Assembly (NCBI RefSeq): GCF_000312425.1
Contig: NZ_HE997181.1
Span: forward strand, 9,002 to 73,001
DNA length: 64,000 nucleotides
DNA from: Reyranella massiliensis 521
GTDB lineage: Bacteria; Pseudomonadota; Alphaproteobacteria; Reyranellales; Reyranellaceae
Direction: 5' to 3'
Positions 54,508 through 61,407 of this stretch are shown one piece after another. The position numbers were made by a program, and so were the translations under genes. A model generated the notes under the pieces. It searched no databases and was not told the DNA's origin. It saw only the letters and a list, made by a program, of their open reading frames with translations. Numbering within the stretch: position 1 is the stretch's first letter; every line of letters starts with the position of its first letter.

Positions 54508-55168
54508 GATCGTCGAGGTTCTTGGTCACGAAAGGCAGGATGCGTTCGACAACGACGTCGACGCCCTTGGCGTTGGGATGGATGCCGTCGGGCTGGTTGA
54601 GAGCGGGCTCTTGCGCCACACCGTCGAGGAAGAAGGCGTAGAGCGGCACGCCGTGCTTGTCAGCGACCTTCTTGAAAATGCCGTCGAAGGCTTTGGCGTA
54701 TTCGGCGCCGAAGTTGCGCGGCGCCAGCATGCCGGCCAGCCACACCGTCGCCCCGGCGGCCTTGAGCTTGGTGACGATGGCGTCGAGGTTGCGCTCGGTG
54801 GCGGCAGGATCGAGGGCGCGCAGCCCATCGTTGCCGCCGAGTTCGACCAACACGATGTCGGGCTTGTCCGCCATCATCCAGTCGATGCGCTCCAGCCCAC
54901 CGGCCGTCGTGTCTCCGGATACACCGTGATTGATGATGGTGACGTTGCGGTTCTGGGCCTTCAACGCCGCATCTAGCCGGGCCGGGAATGCTTGGGCGGG
55001 GCTCAGTCCATAGCCCGCCGCGAGGCTGTCTCCCAGGATGGCGAGCTTGACTGGTCCGGTTTGTGCAGCAGCCGGCAGGGCTGCGAGGCAGATCAGAAAG
55101 ACCAGAAGCGCCGCGATCCGTGAATTGACCCGTGCCGCAAAACGACCATATGCAGTCTGCAATTTCAT
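54473..55168 (-). CDS. tesA: TesA-like SGNH arylesterase/thioesterase
   Basis: A 231-residue exported SGNH hydrolase from the ATG at 55168 (an ATG at 55192 adds eight residues). Signal peptide RFAARVNSRIAALLVFLICLAALPAAAQ, then GDSL block AILGDSLAAGYGL with Ser48, GGND (VELGGNDGLR) and the C-terminal DGIHPN His. It cleaves esters and acyl thioesters in the periplasm. Divergent from the ybbA/ybbP-like genes, exactly as tesA is in E. coli. Confidence 0.9.
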   Translation of the reverse strand: MKLQTAYGRFAARVNSRIAALLVFLICLAALPAAAQTGPVKLAILGDSLAAGYGLSPAQAFPARLDAALKAQNRNVTIINHGVSGDTTAGGLERIDWMMADKPDIVLVELGGNDGLRALDPAATERNLDAIVTKLKAAGATVWLAGMLAPRNFGAEYAKAFDGIFKKVADKHGVPLYAFFLDGVAQEPALNQPDGIHPNAKGVDVVVERILPFVTKNLDDHAASVRRPARP

Positions 55169-55205
55169 CGTTTCGCCCGCCTTGTCGCCCATCCCAGGAG
55201 CCTGC

Positions 55206-55919
55206 TTGCCTACCACGCCGCCGATCGTCCGACTGAAGGACGTCCACCTCGACATGGCAAGCGATGCAGGCACGGTCAATATCCTGCGCGGCATTACTCT
55301 CGACATCGCTGCGGGCGAGATTGCGGCGGTTGTCGGGCCATCCGGTGCCGGCAAGTCGAGCCTGATGATGGTGGCGGGCGGCCTGGAGCGCGCTTCATCG
55401 GGCCTCGTCGAGGTCGTGGGCCGCGATCTCGGGGCGCTCGGCGACGACGACCGCGCGCGCCTGAGGCGCGACCATATCGGCATCGTCTTCCAAGGGTTCC
55501 ACCTCATTCCCACGATGACGGCACTCGAGAACGTCGCGTTGCCGTTGGAATTTGCCGGCCGCAACGATGCTTTCGAGCTGGCAGAAGCGGCACTCAAACG
55601 AGTCGGGCTCGGCCATCGTATCGGTCACTATCCTGCGCAGCTCTCGGGCGGCGAGCAGCAGCGCGTCGCCGTGGCACGCGCCTTCGTCGGTCAACCGAAG
55701 CTGATGCTGGCCGACGAACCCACCGGCAATCTTGACGGTGCGACCGGCAAGCAGGTGATGGATCTGTTGTTCGAGCTGGCGCGTGCCCACGGCACGACCC
55801 TGATCCTGATCACCCACGATATGGGGCTCGCCGAGCGCTGCGATCGCATGCTGCGAATCGCCGACGGCCTGCTGGTGGCTGACGAGCGCATGCGCCCGGC
55901 CGCTCTGGCGGCACAGTGA
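55206..55919 (+). CDS. ybbA: ABC transporter ATP-binding protein (YbbA-like)
   Basis: A 237-residue LolD/MacB-class ATPase. No ATG suits the full domain, so the TTG at 55206, just after an AGGAG site, is taken as the start; the first conserved residues are PPIVRLKDVHL. Walker A VGPSGAGKS, Q-loop FQGFHLIPTMTALEN, signature LSGGEQQRVAVARAF, Walker B LMLADEPTGNLDG. It pairs with the permease encoded 10 bases downstream. Function in E. coli is an envelope-related exporter of uncertain substrate. Confidence 0.88.
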   Translation: MPTTPPIVRLKDVHLDMASDAGTVNILRGITLDIAAGEIAAVVGPSGAGKSSLMMVAGGLERASSGLVEVVGRDLGALGDDDRARLRRDHIGIVFQGFHLIPTMTALENVALPLEFAGRNDAFELAEAALKRVGLGHRIGHYPAQLSGGEQQRVAVARAFVGQPKLMLADEPTGNLDGATGKQVMDLLFELARAHGTTLILITHDMGLAERCDRMLRIADGLLVADERMRPAALAAQ

Positions 55920-55929
55920 GACGCCCGAC

Positions 55930-58446
55930 ATGAATCTCGCGCTGCGCCTCGCCCGTCGCGAGATGCGAAGCGGCCTTGGTGGCTTTCGCCTGTTCATCGC
56001 CTGTCTGGCGCTGGGTGTGGCGGCGATCGCCGCGATCCTGTCGTTCAGCCGCGCCGTCGAGGAAGGGCTGCGCGCCGACGCCCGCGAGATCATGGGCGGC
56101 GATGTCGCGATCTCGATCCTCTACCGTGAAGCGACGCCGGAGCAGATGGCTTTCATGCGCGAGCAGGGGCGGCTCGTGCGCTGGATCGACAGCCGTGCCA
56201 TGGCGCGCCCGACCAAGGAAGATGGCCGGCCCGCGCTGGTTCAGCTCAAGGCAGTCGAGCCCGCCTATCCGCTCTATGGCGCGGTCGAACTTCAGGGCGG
56301 TGGCACCCTGGGAGATGCGCTTGCCAAGCGTAACGGCATCTGGGGCGCCGTGGTCGAGGAGTCGGCGCTGCGCCGCATGAACATGGCGCCGGGCGACATG
56401 CTGCGCGTCGGCGAAGTCGTGGTCGAGGTGCGCGGGATCATTGCCCGCGAACCTGATCGTGGCCTCAACGCCTTTGCGAGCCTCGGGCCGCGGCTGATGA
56501 TTCCCTTCGACGCGGTGGTCGAGTCGGGACTGGTTCAGCCAGGCAGCCTGCTCAACTGGGAATACCGGCTCAGTCTGCCGCCGGGCCGGTCCGACCGCGC
56601 GACGATCGATGCGCTCAAGGCGCGCTTTCCCGACGCCGGCTGGCGCGTGCGAGGGCTCGACGAAGCCGGCGGCGGCATCCGCTTCTGGCTGGACCGGCTG
56701 ACGCAGTTCATCGGCCTGATCGGCCTGGCCTCGCTGCTGGTGGGCGGTGTCGGTGTCGGCAATGCGATCTCGAGCTTTCTGGCAGGACGCCTGCGCACCA
56801 TCGCTACCTTGAAGTGCCTGGGGGCGCCGGAGCGGCTGGTCTTCACGACTTACTTCCTGCAGCTCGCCGTGCTGGCCGCGTTCGGCGTCGCTGTCGGCCT
56901 TGTGGTCGGCGCGGCCTTGCCCTTTGTCGCGCAGTCGCTGATTGCCGACGTCCTGCCGGTGCGGGCGCGGGTCGCTCTCTATGCCGGTCCGCTGGCGACC
57001 GCCGCGGGATTTGGCCTGCTGGTCTCGCTGCTGTTCGCGCTGGTGCCGCTGATTCGCGCCCGCGGCGTGCCGGCGGCCACCTTGATGCGCGGCGCCGTGG
57101 TCGAGCAGGGCAGGCTCGCCTGGCGCGATGCGTTGCTGATCGGCGCCGTCGCCGTGGCGCTGGCGGCCTTCACCATCTTCACCGCCGACAGCCGGCGGAT
57201 CGCGGCCTATTTCGTCCTGGGTGCGATCGGGGCCTTCATCGCCTTCCCGCTGCTGGCACGGCTGCTGATGATGGCCGCCGCCCGTGTCGGCAAGCCCAAG
57301 CTCGCCGCGCTGCGCTTGGCGCTCGCCAATCTGCATCGCCCGGGTGCACCGACGCCGATCGTCATGTTGTCGTTGGGCCTCGGCCTCACCGTGCTGGTGG
57401 CGACGGCGCTGATCGAGGGCAACCTGCGGGAACAGATCACGCGGCGCATCCCGAACGACGCGCCGGCTTTCTTCTTCGTGGATATCCAGTCGAGCCAGAT
57501 CGCCGACTTCGAAAGGGCCATCTCGGAGGTCCCCGGCGCCGGCCCTCTGGAGAAGGTGCCGTCGCTGCGCGGCCGCATCGTCAAGATCGGCGGCAAGCCG
57601 GTGAGCGAGATTGCCGTGCCGTCCGATGCGCGCTGGGCGGTCGAAGGCGATCGCGGTGTGACCTATTCGGCGACGCCGCCCGAAGGCTCTCGCATCGTCG
57701 CCGGCGAATGGTGGCCGGCCGACTATCGCGGGCCGCAGCTCATCTCCTTCGACGAGAACCTGGCGCGGCAGTTCGGCCTCGGACTGGGCGACACGATCAC
57801 GGTGAACGTGCTCGGCCGCGACATCGAAGCAAAGATCGCCTCGTTGCGGCGCATCGAATGGACGACGCTCGCCATCAATTTCGTGTTCGTCTACTCGCCG
57901 GGCACGCTCGACAAGGCGCCGCACACCTTCCTCGCCACGGTGAAGTCCACGCCGGAGGCAGAGGAGGCGATCTTCAAGGCGATAACGGACAAGTTCCCCA
58001 ACGTCACCGTGGTGCGCATCCGCGACGCCATCGAGACCGCCGCGAGCGTGCTGGGCAACATCGGTCTGGCCAGCCGCGTCATCGGCTTCCTCAGCATCCT
58101 GGCCGGCGTGCTGGTGCTGGCGGGCGCCATGCTGGCGACCCAACGGCGGCGTGTGCACGAGGCGGTGGTCATGAAGGTGCTGGGCGCCACGCGCGGGCGC
58201 ATCGCCGGCATCTTCGCCTGGGAGTTCGCCGCGCTTGGCCTCGCGACCGCCGCCGCGGCACTGGGCGTCGGCACCCTGGGTGCCTATCTCGTGGTCCGCC
58301 GGCTGATGAACCTGGAGTGGACCTTCCTGCCGACGGTGGCGATCGCCGTTGCGCTGGGCGCGATGGCGCTCACCCTGGCCTTCGGTCTGGCCGGCACCTT
58401 GGCGGCTTTGCGGCAGCGGCCGCTGGCCTTGTTGCGTAACGAGTGA
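55930..58446 (+). CDS. ybbP: FtsX-domain ABC permease (YbbP-like)
   Basis: An 838-residue membrane protein: an N-terminal helix and periplasmic MacB-like domain, two FtsX permease blocks (about residues 250-365 and 715-830), additional helices in the middle, and a central soluble region (FFFVDIQSSQIADFERAI). Conserved C-terminal stretch RRVHEAVVMKVLGATRGRIAGIFAWEFAALG. Together with the ATPase it forms a YbbA-YbbP-type complex in the inner membrane. The gene order next to tesA is conserved in proteobacteria. Confidence 0.9.
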   Translation: MNLALRLARREMRSGLGGFRLFIACLALGVAAIAAILSFSRAVEEGLRADAREIMGGDVAISILYREATPEQMAFMREQGRLVRWIDSRAMARPTKEDGRPALVQLKAVEPAYPLYGAVELQGGGTLGDALAKRNGIWGAVVEESALRRMNMAPGDMLRVGEVVVEVRGIIAREPDRGLNAFASLGPRLMIPFDAVVESGLVQPGSLLNWEYRLSLPPGRSDRATIDALKARFPDAGWRVRGLDEAGGGIRFWLDRLTQFIGLIGLASLLVGGVGVGNAISSFLAGRLRTIATLKCLGAPERLVFTTYFLQLAVLAAFGVAVGLVVGAALPFVAQSLIADVLPVRARVALYAGPLATAAGFGLLVSLLFALVPLIRARGVPAATLMRGAVVEQGRLAWRDALLIGAVAVALAAFTIFTADSRRIAAYFVLGAIGAFIAFPLLARLLMMAAARVGKPKLAALRLALANLHRPGAPTPIVMLSLGLGLTVLVATALIEGNLREQITRRIPNDAPAFFFVDIQSSQIADFERAISEVPGAGPLEKVPSLRGRIVKIGGKPVSEIAVPSDARWAVEGDRGVTYSATPPEGSRIVAGEWWPADYRGPQLISFDENLARQFGLGLGDTITVNVLGRDIEAKIASLRRIEWTTLAINFVFVYSPGTLDKAPHTFLATVKSTPEAEEAIFKAITDKFPNVTVVRIRDAIETAASVLGNIGLASRVIGFLSILAGVLVLAGAMLATQRRRVHEAVVMKVLGATRGRIAGIFAWEFAALGLATAAAALGVGTLGAYLVVRRLMNLEWTFLPTVAIAVALGAMALTLAFGLAGTLAALRQRPLALLRNE

Positions 58447-58540
58447 CGCAAAAAGTTCTCCGGGGTGGGCGAAATCGCAATCTCGCACGCTCGAATCCCT
58501 ATTGATTCAGTCGAGCTGTAACCCCAAATTACCCGGCGAA

Positions 58541-58564
58541 GGGGCTCGGCAAAACGAGGCCCCC
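58541..58564 (+). other. Leader hairpin before the Bax-inhibitor gene
   Basis: GGGGCTCG and CGAGGCCCC pair with one bulged base across GCAAAA-rich loop sequence, ending a few bases before the GGAGG ribosome site of the gene at 58582. It may affect translation or RNA stability; it has no T-run. Confidence 0.3.
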
Positions 58565-58581
58565 TTGGAGGCTGAATTCAT

Positions 58582-59325
58582 ATGGCAAACTTCGACACCT
58601 TCAACCGTGCCGGCACAGTTGCCGACCAGGCGTCGTTCGACGTCGGTCTACGCGCCCATATGGTGCGCGTATACAACTACATGGCGTCCGGCCTCGCGCT
58701 CTCGGGCATTGTTGCCTTTGCGTTGTTCAGCTCGCCGGCTCTGGCGGGCTTGTTCTTTCAGGTCCAGGCAGGCCGCGTCGTTGGTCTGAACATTCTGGGC
58801 TGGATCGCGATCTTCGCGCCGCTCGGCCTGCTGCTGCTGACGTCGTTCCGCGCGGCGCAGATGAGCACGGGTGCGGTACAGGCCGTCTACTGGGCAGTCA
58901 CGGCACTGATGGGCGTCAGCCTGTCGCTGCTGCTGTTCCGCTACACCGGCGCGTCGGTCGCGCGCACCTTCTTCGTGACGGCCGCCGCCTTCGGCGCGCT
59001 GAGCCTCTATGGCTACACGACGAAGCGTGACCTCACCGCGTTCGGCAAGTTCCTGTTCATGGGCGTGATCGGCCTGATTCTGGCCGGCCTCGTCAACATG
59101 ATCTGGCCGTCGGGCACGATGAGCTTCATCATCTCGGCCGCCGGCGTGCTGATCTTCTCGGGCCTGATTGCCTACGACACCCAGAAGATCAAGGAGCAGT
59201 ATGCCGAGGCCTGGGGCACGGACGTACAGGAGAAGGTCGCCATCTTCGGTGCGCTGAGCCTGTATCTCGACTTCGTGAACCTGTTCCAGTTCCTCATGAG
59301 TTTCATGGGCCAGAACCGCGACTAG
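58582..59325 (+). CDS. Bax inhibitor-1/YccA family membrane protein
   Basis: A 247-residue protein with seven transmembrane segments and the BI-1 pattern (FDVGLRAHMVRVYNYMASGLALSGIVAF at the start; SGLIAYDTQKIKEQYAEAWGTDVQEKVAIFGALSLYLDFVNLFQFLMSFMG at the end, with the conserved Asp pair region). BI-1 proteins are ion-leak channels or protease modulators such as YccA. Monocistronic: own leader with a hairpin, and a strong terminator after it. Confidence 0.92.
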   Translation: MANFDTFNRAGTVADQASFDVGLRAHMVRVYNYMASGLALSGIVAFALFSSPALAGLFFQVQAGRVVGLNILGWIAIFAPLGLLLLTSFRAAQMSTGAVQAVYWAVTALMGVSLSLLLFRYTGASVARTFFVTAAAFGALSLYGYTTKRDLTAFGKFLFMGVIGLILAGLVNMIWPSGTMSFIISAAGVLIFSGLIAYDTQKIKEQYAEAWGTDVQEKVAIFGALSLYLDFVNLFQFLMSFMGQNRD

Positions 59326-59350
59326 CCCTGGCCTAGAGAGACAGTTTAAG

Positions 59351-59381
59351 AAACGCCCGGGTCGAAAGACCCGGGCGTTTT
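59351..59381 (+). terminator. Strong Rho-independent terminator
   Basis: AAACGCCCGGGTC (59351-59363) pairs perfectly with GACCCGGGCGTTT (59368-59380) around a GAAA tetraloop, running into TTTT. The hairpin ends transcription of the BI-1 gene just before nhaA. Because of its symmetrical A/T flanks it could work on both strands. Confidence 0.9.
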
Positions 59382-59401
59382 GCTTTGCAGGAGACGCACC
59401 G

Positions 59402-60565
59402 ATGGCGGGCAGACTGAAATCCTTCATGGACAGCGAAGCGGCATCCGCCGTGCCGCTCCTGGGGGCGGCGCTGGCGGCCCTGGTGCTGGCCAATTCGCCC
59501 CTCGACGGTGCCATCAAGTCGCTGGTGGGCGAGAAGCTCACCGTGTCCTATGGCGAGATCGGCCTCAGCAAGCCGCTGCTGCTGTGGATCAACGACGGCC
59601 TGATGGCCGTGTTCTTCCTGCTGGTCGGCCTGGAGATCAAACGCGAAGTGGTCGAGGGCGAGCTGTCGCGACCCTCGCAGGTCGCTCTGCCGATTGCCGG
59701 TGCGGTGGGCGGCATGGCCGTTCCCGCCCTTGTCTACGCCGCGATCAACTGGGGCGATCCGGTAGCCTTGCATGGCTGGGCGATCCCGGCGGCGACTGAC
59801 ATCGCGTTTTCGCTGGGGGTGCTGGCCGTCCTCGGCCGGCGCGTGCCGCTCGCTCTGAAGGTCTTCCTCACGACCCTCGCCATCGTCGACGATCTCGGCG
59901 CCATCGTCGTGATCGCCATCTTCTATACCGGCCAGCTCTCGGCCGAGGCACTGGCCGTTGCAGCTCTTTGCGTCGCCGTCCTCGCCGTCCTCAACGCCTC
60001 CGGCGTGCGACGTATCGGTCCCTATGCCGTCGTGGGGGCGGTCCTCTGGGTGTCGGTGCTGAAGTCGGGCGTCCACGCTACCCTGGCCGGTGTCGTGCTG
60101 GCGATGTTCATTCCGCTGCGCGTGTCCGGCGTCGCCGACGACAAGCGGCCCGCCATCCATCTCGAACATGCGCTGAAACCCTGGTCGGCGTGGCTGATCA
60201 TGCCGGCCTTTGCCTTTGCCAATGCGGGGCTTTCGCTGGCCGACCTGTCGCTTGGCAGCCTGTTCGAGCCGGTGCCGCTCGGCATCATGGCCGGCCTGTT
60301 TGTCGGCAAGCAGATCGGTATTGTCCTGGGCGCGGCCCTATTGATCCTCTCCGGGGTGGCGGCCATGCCGGCCGGCGGCTCGTGGCGTACTCTCTATGGT
60401 GTCTCCATCCTGGGCGGCATCGGCTTCACCATGAGCCTGTTCATCGGCACGCTCGCCTTCCACGATCCCCGTTATGAAGCCGCAGTTCGGCTGGGCGTGC
60501 TGGCGGGGTCCTTGCTTTCGGCCGTGGTCGGCTACCTCGTGTTGCGGCTGGGCAGTCGCAACTAG
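59402..60565 (+). CDS. nhaA: Na+/H+ antiporter NhaA
   Basis: A 387-residue NhaA: NDGLMAVFFLLVGLEIKREVVEGEL, GWAIPAATDIAFSLGVLAVLG, the ion-binding aspartate pair in TTLAIVDDLGAIVV, and the late LVGKQIGIVLG-like and GIGFTMSLFIGTLAF segments. It exchanges sodium for protons across the inner membrane at high pH. It starts at 59402 just past the terminator. The next gene is a HxlR-type regulator in the same direction. Confidence 0.93.
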   Translation: MAGRLKSFMDSEAASAVPLLGAALAALVLANSPLDGAIKSLVGEKLTVSYGEIGLSKPLLLWINDGLMAVFFLLVGLEIKREVVEGELSRPSQVALPIAGAVGGMAVPALVYAAINWGDPVALHGWAIPAATDIAFSLGVLAVLGRRVPLALKVFLTTLAIVDDLGAIVVIAIFYTGQLSAEALAVAALCVAVLAVLNASGVRRIGPYAVVGAVLWVSVLKSGVHATLAGVVLAMFIPLRVSGVADDKRPAIHLEHALKPWSAWLIMPAFAFANAGLSLADLSLGSLFEPVPLGIMAGLFVGKQIGIVLGAALLILSGVAAMPAGGSWRTLYGVSILGGIGFTMSLFIGTLAFHDPRYEAAVRLGVLAGSLLSAVVGYLVLRLGSRN

Positions 60566-60626
60566 CACGTCAGGTCTGCGCGGCAGGGCAGATTGCGCCC
60601 TGCGCCTGCCGCCTTATACTTTCCCC

Positions 60627-61133
60627 ATGCGGCGCACCTCCTACGAGCAGATGAACTGTTCGATCGCTTCGGCGCTCGATGTCGTGGGCGAGCCGTGGAC
60701 GCTGCTGATCGTGCGAGACGCTTTCTACGGCGTGCGGCGGTTCGACGACTTTCAAGAGAATCTCGGCATCGCACGCAACGTGTTGACGGCGCGGCTGAAG
60801 AAACTCGTCGAGGCAGGCGTGTTCCGGAAGACGGCCTATCGCCAGCGCCCGTTGCGCCATGAGTATCGTCTGACCGACAAAGGCGCGGCGCTCTTCACGG
60901 TGATCGTCGGCCTGAAGCAGTGGGGCGACCGCTACGGGGCGGCGGCACGCGGCGGCAGGCCGATGGACCTCGTCGATCGTGGCGACGGCCGTCCGTTGGA
61001 TCCGGTGTTGATTGACTCCGACACCGGCCGGCGGATCGAGCTCACCAACGTGCGAGCCGTTGCCGGACCGGGGGCCGACCAGAACACGCGCTCCTTCTTC
61101 GAGCGCCTTGCGGTCAACAAGACGCCACGCTGA
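60627..61133 (+). CDS. HxlR-family winged-helix regulator
   Basis: A 168-residue regulator: MNCSIASALDVVGEPWTLLIVRDAFYGVRRFDDFQENLGIARNVLTARLKKLVEAGVFRKTAY is the HxlR winged helix with the N-terminal Cys; HEYRLTDKGAALFTVIVGLKQWGDRY follows. The C-terminal ~60 residues (DLVDRGDGRPLDPVLIDSDTGRRIEL) are a small beta-rich extension. Many HxlR proteins sense redox or electrophiles through the conserved Cys. Target unknown. Confidence 0.87.
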   Translation: MRRTSYEQMNCSIASALDVVGEPWTLLIVRDAFYGVRRFDDFQENLGIARNVLTARLKKLVEAGVFRKTAYRQRPLRHEYRLTDKGAALFTVIVGLKQWGDRYGAAARGGRPMDLVDRGDGRPLDPVLIDSDTGRRIELTNVRAVAGPGADQNTRSFFERLAVNKTPR

Positions 61134-61135
61134 GT

Positions 61136-61327
61136 TCAGTCTTTCTTTGCGGGATCGTCGAGGCGCTTGCCGTCGAGTGTGCGCGTCGTTCGGCTTGCGG
61201 TGTCCCGGTCGGACGCTTTTTCCGCCTTGGTTCGCCCGAAGCGGCGACGGTTGGCATCGGCTTGCGCCTCGCGTTCCCGTCGGGCCCGTTCCTTGCGTGC
61301 GCGTTGCAGGTTGACGATCTCGGTCAT
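61136..61327 (-). CDS. DUF4169-family small protein
   Basis: A 63-residue highly charged protein: MTEIVNLQRARKERARREREAQADANRRRFGRTKAEK... matches the DUF4169 pattern common in alphaproteobacteria. No signal peptide; probably a small nucleic-acid- or ribosome-associated protein, but the role is unknown. It ends 2 bases from the stop of the HxlR gene (convergent). Confidence 0.8.
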   Translation of the reverse strand: MTEIVNLQRARKERARREREAQADANRRRFGRTKAEKASDRDTASRTTRTLDGKRLDDPAKKD

Positions 61328-61407
61328 GTGAGAAGCTCCGATTTCTCTATGCCGTGTGTTGGGGCGATGCGCTAGTGTTCGCCCCGAGTCGGATTACAGG
61401 AGAATCC

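Noticed and set aside
55810..58488. 892-codon open frame on the minus strand opposite the ybbP-like gene
   Set aside because: Exactly antisense to a clear FtsX-type permease; Arg/Gln/His-rich with no recognisable domain.
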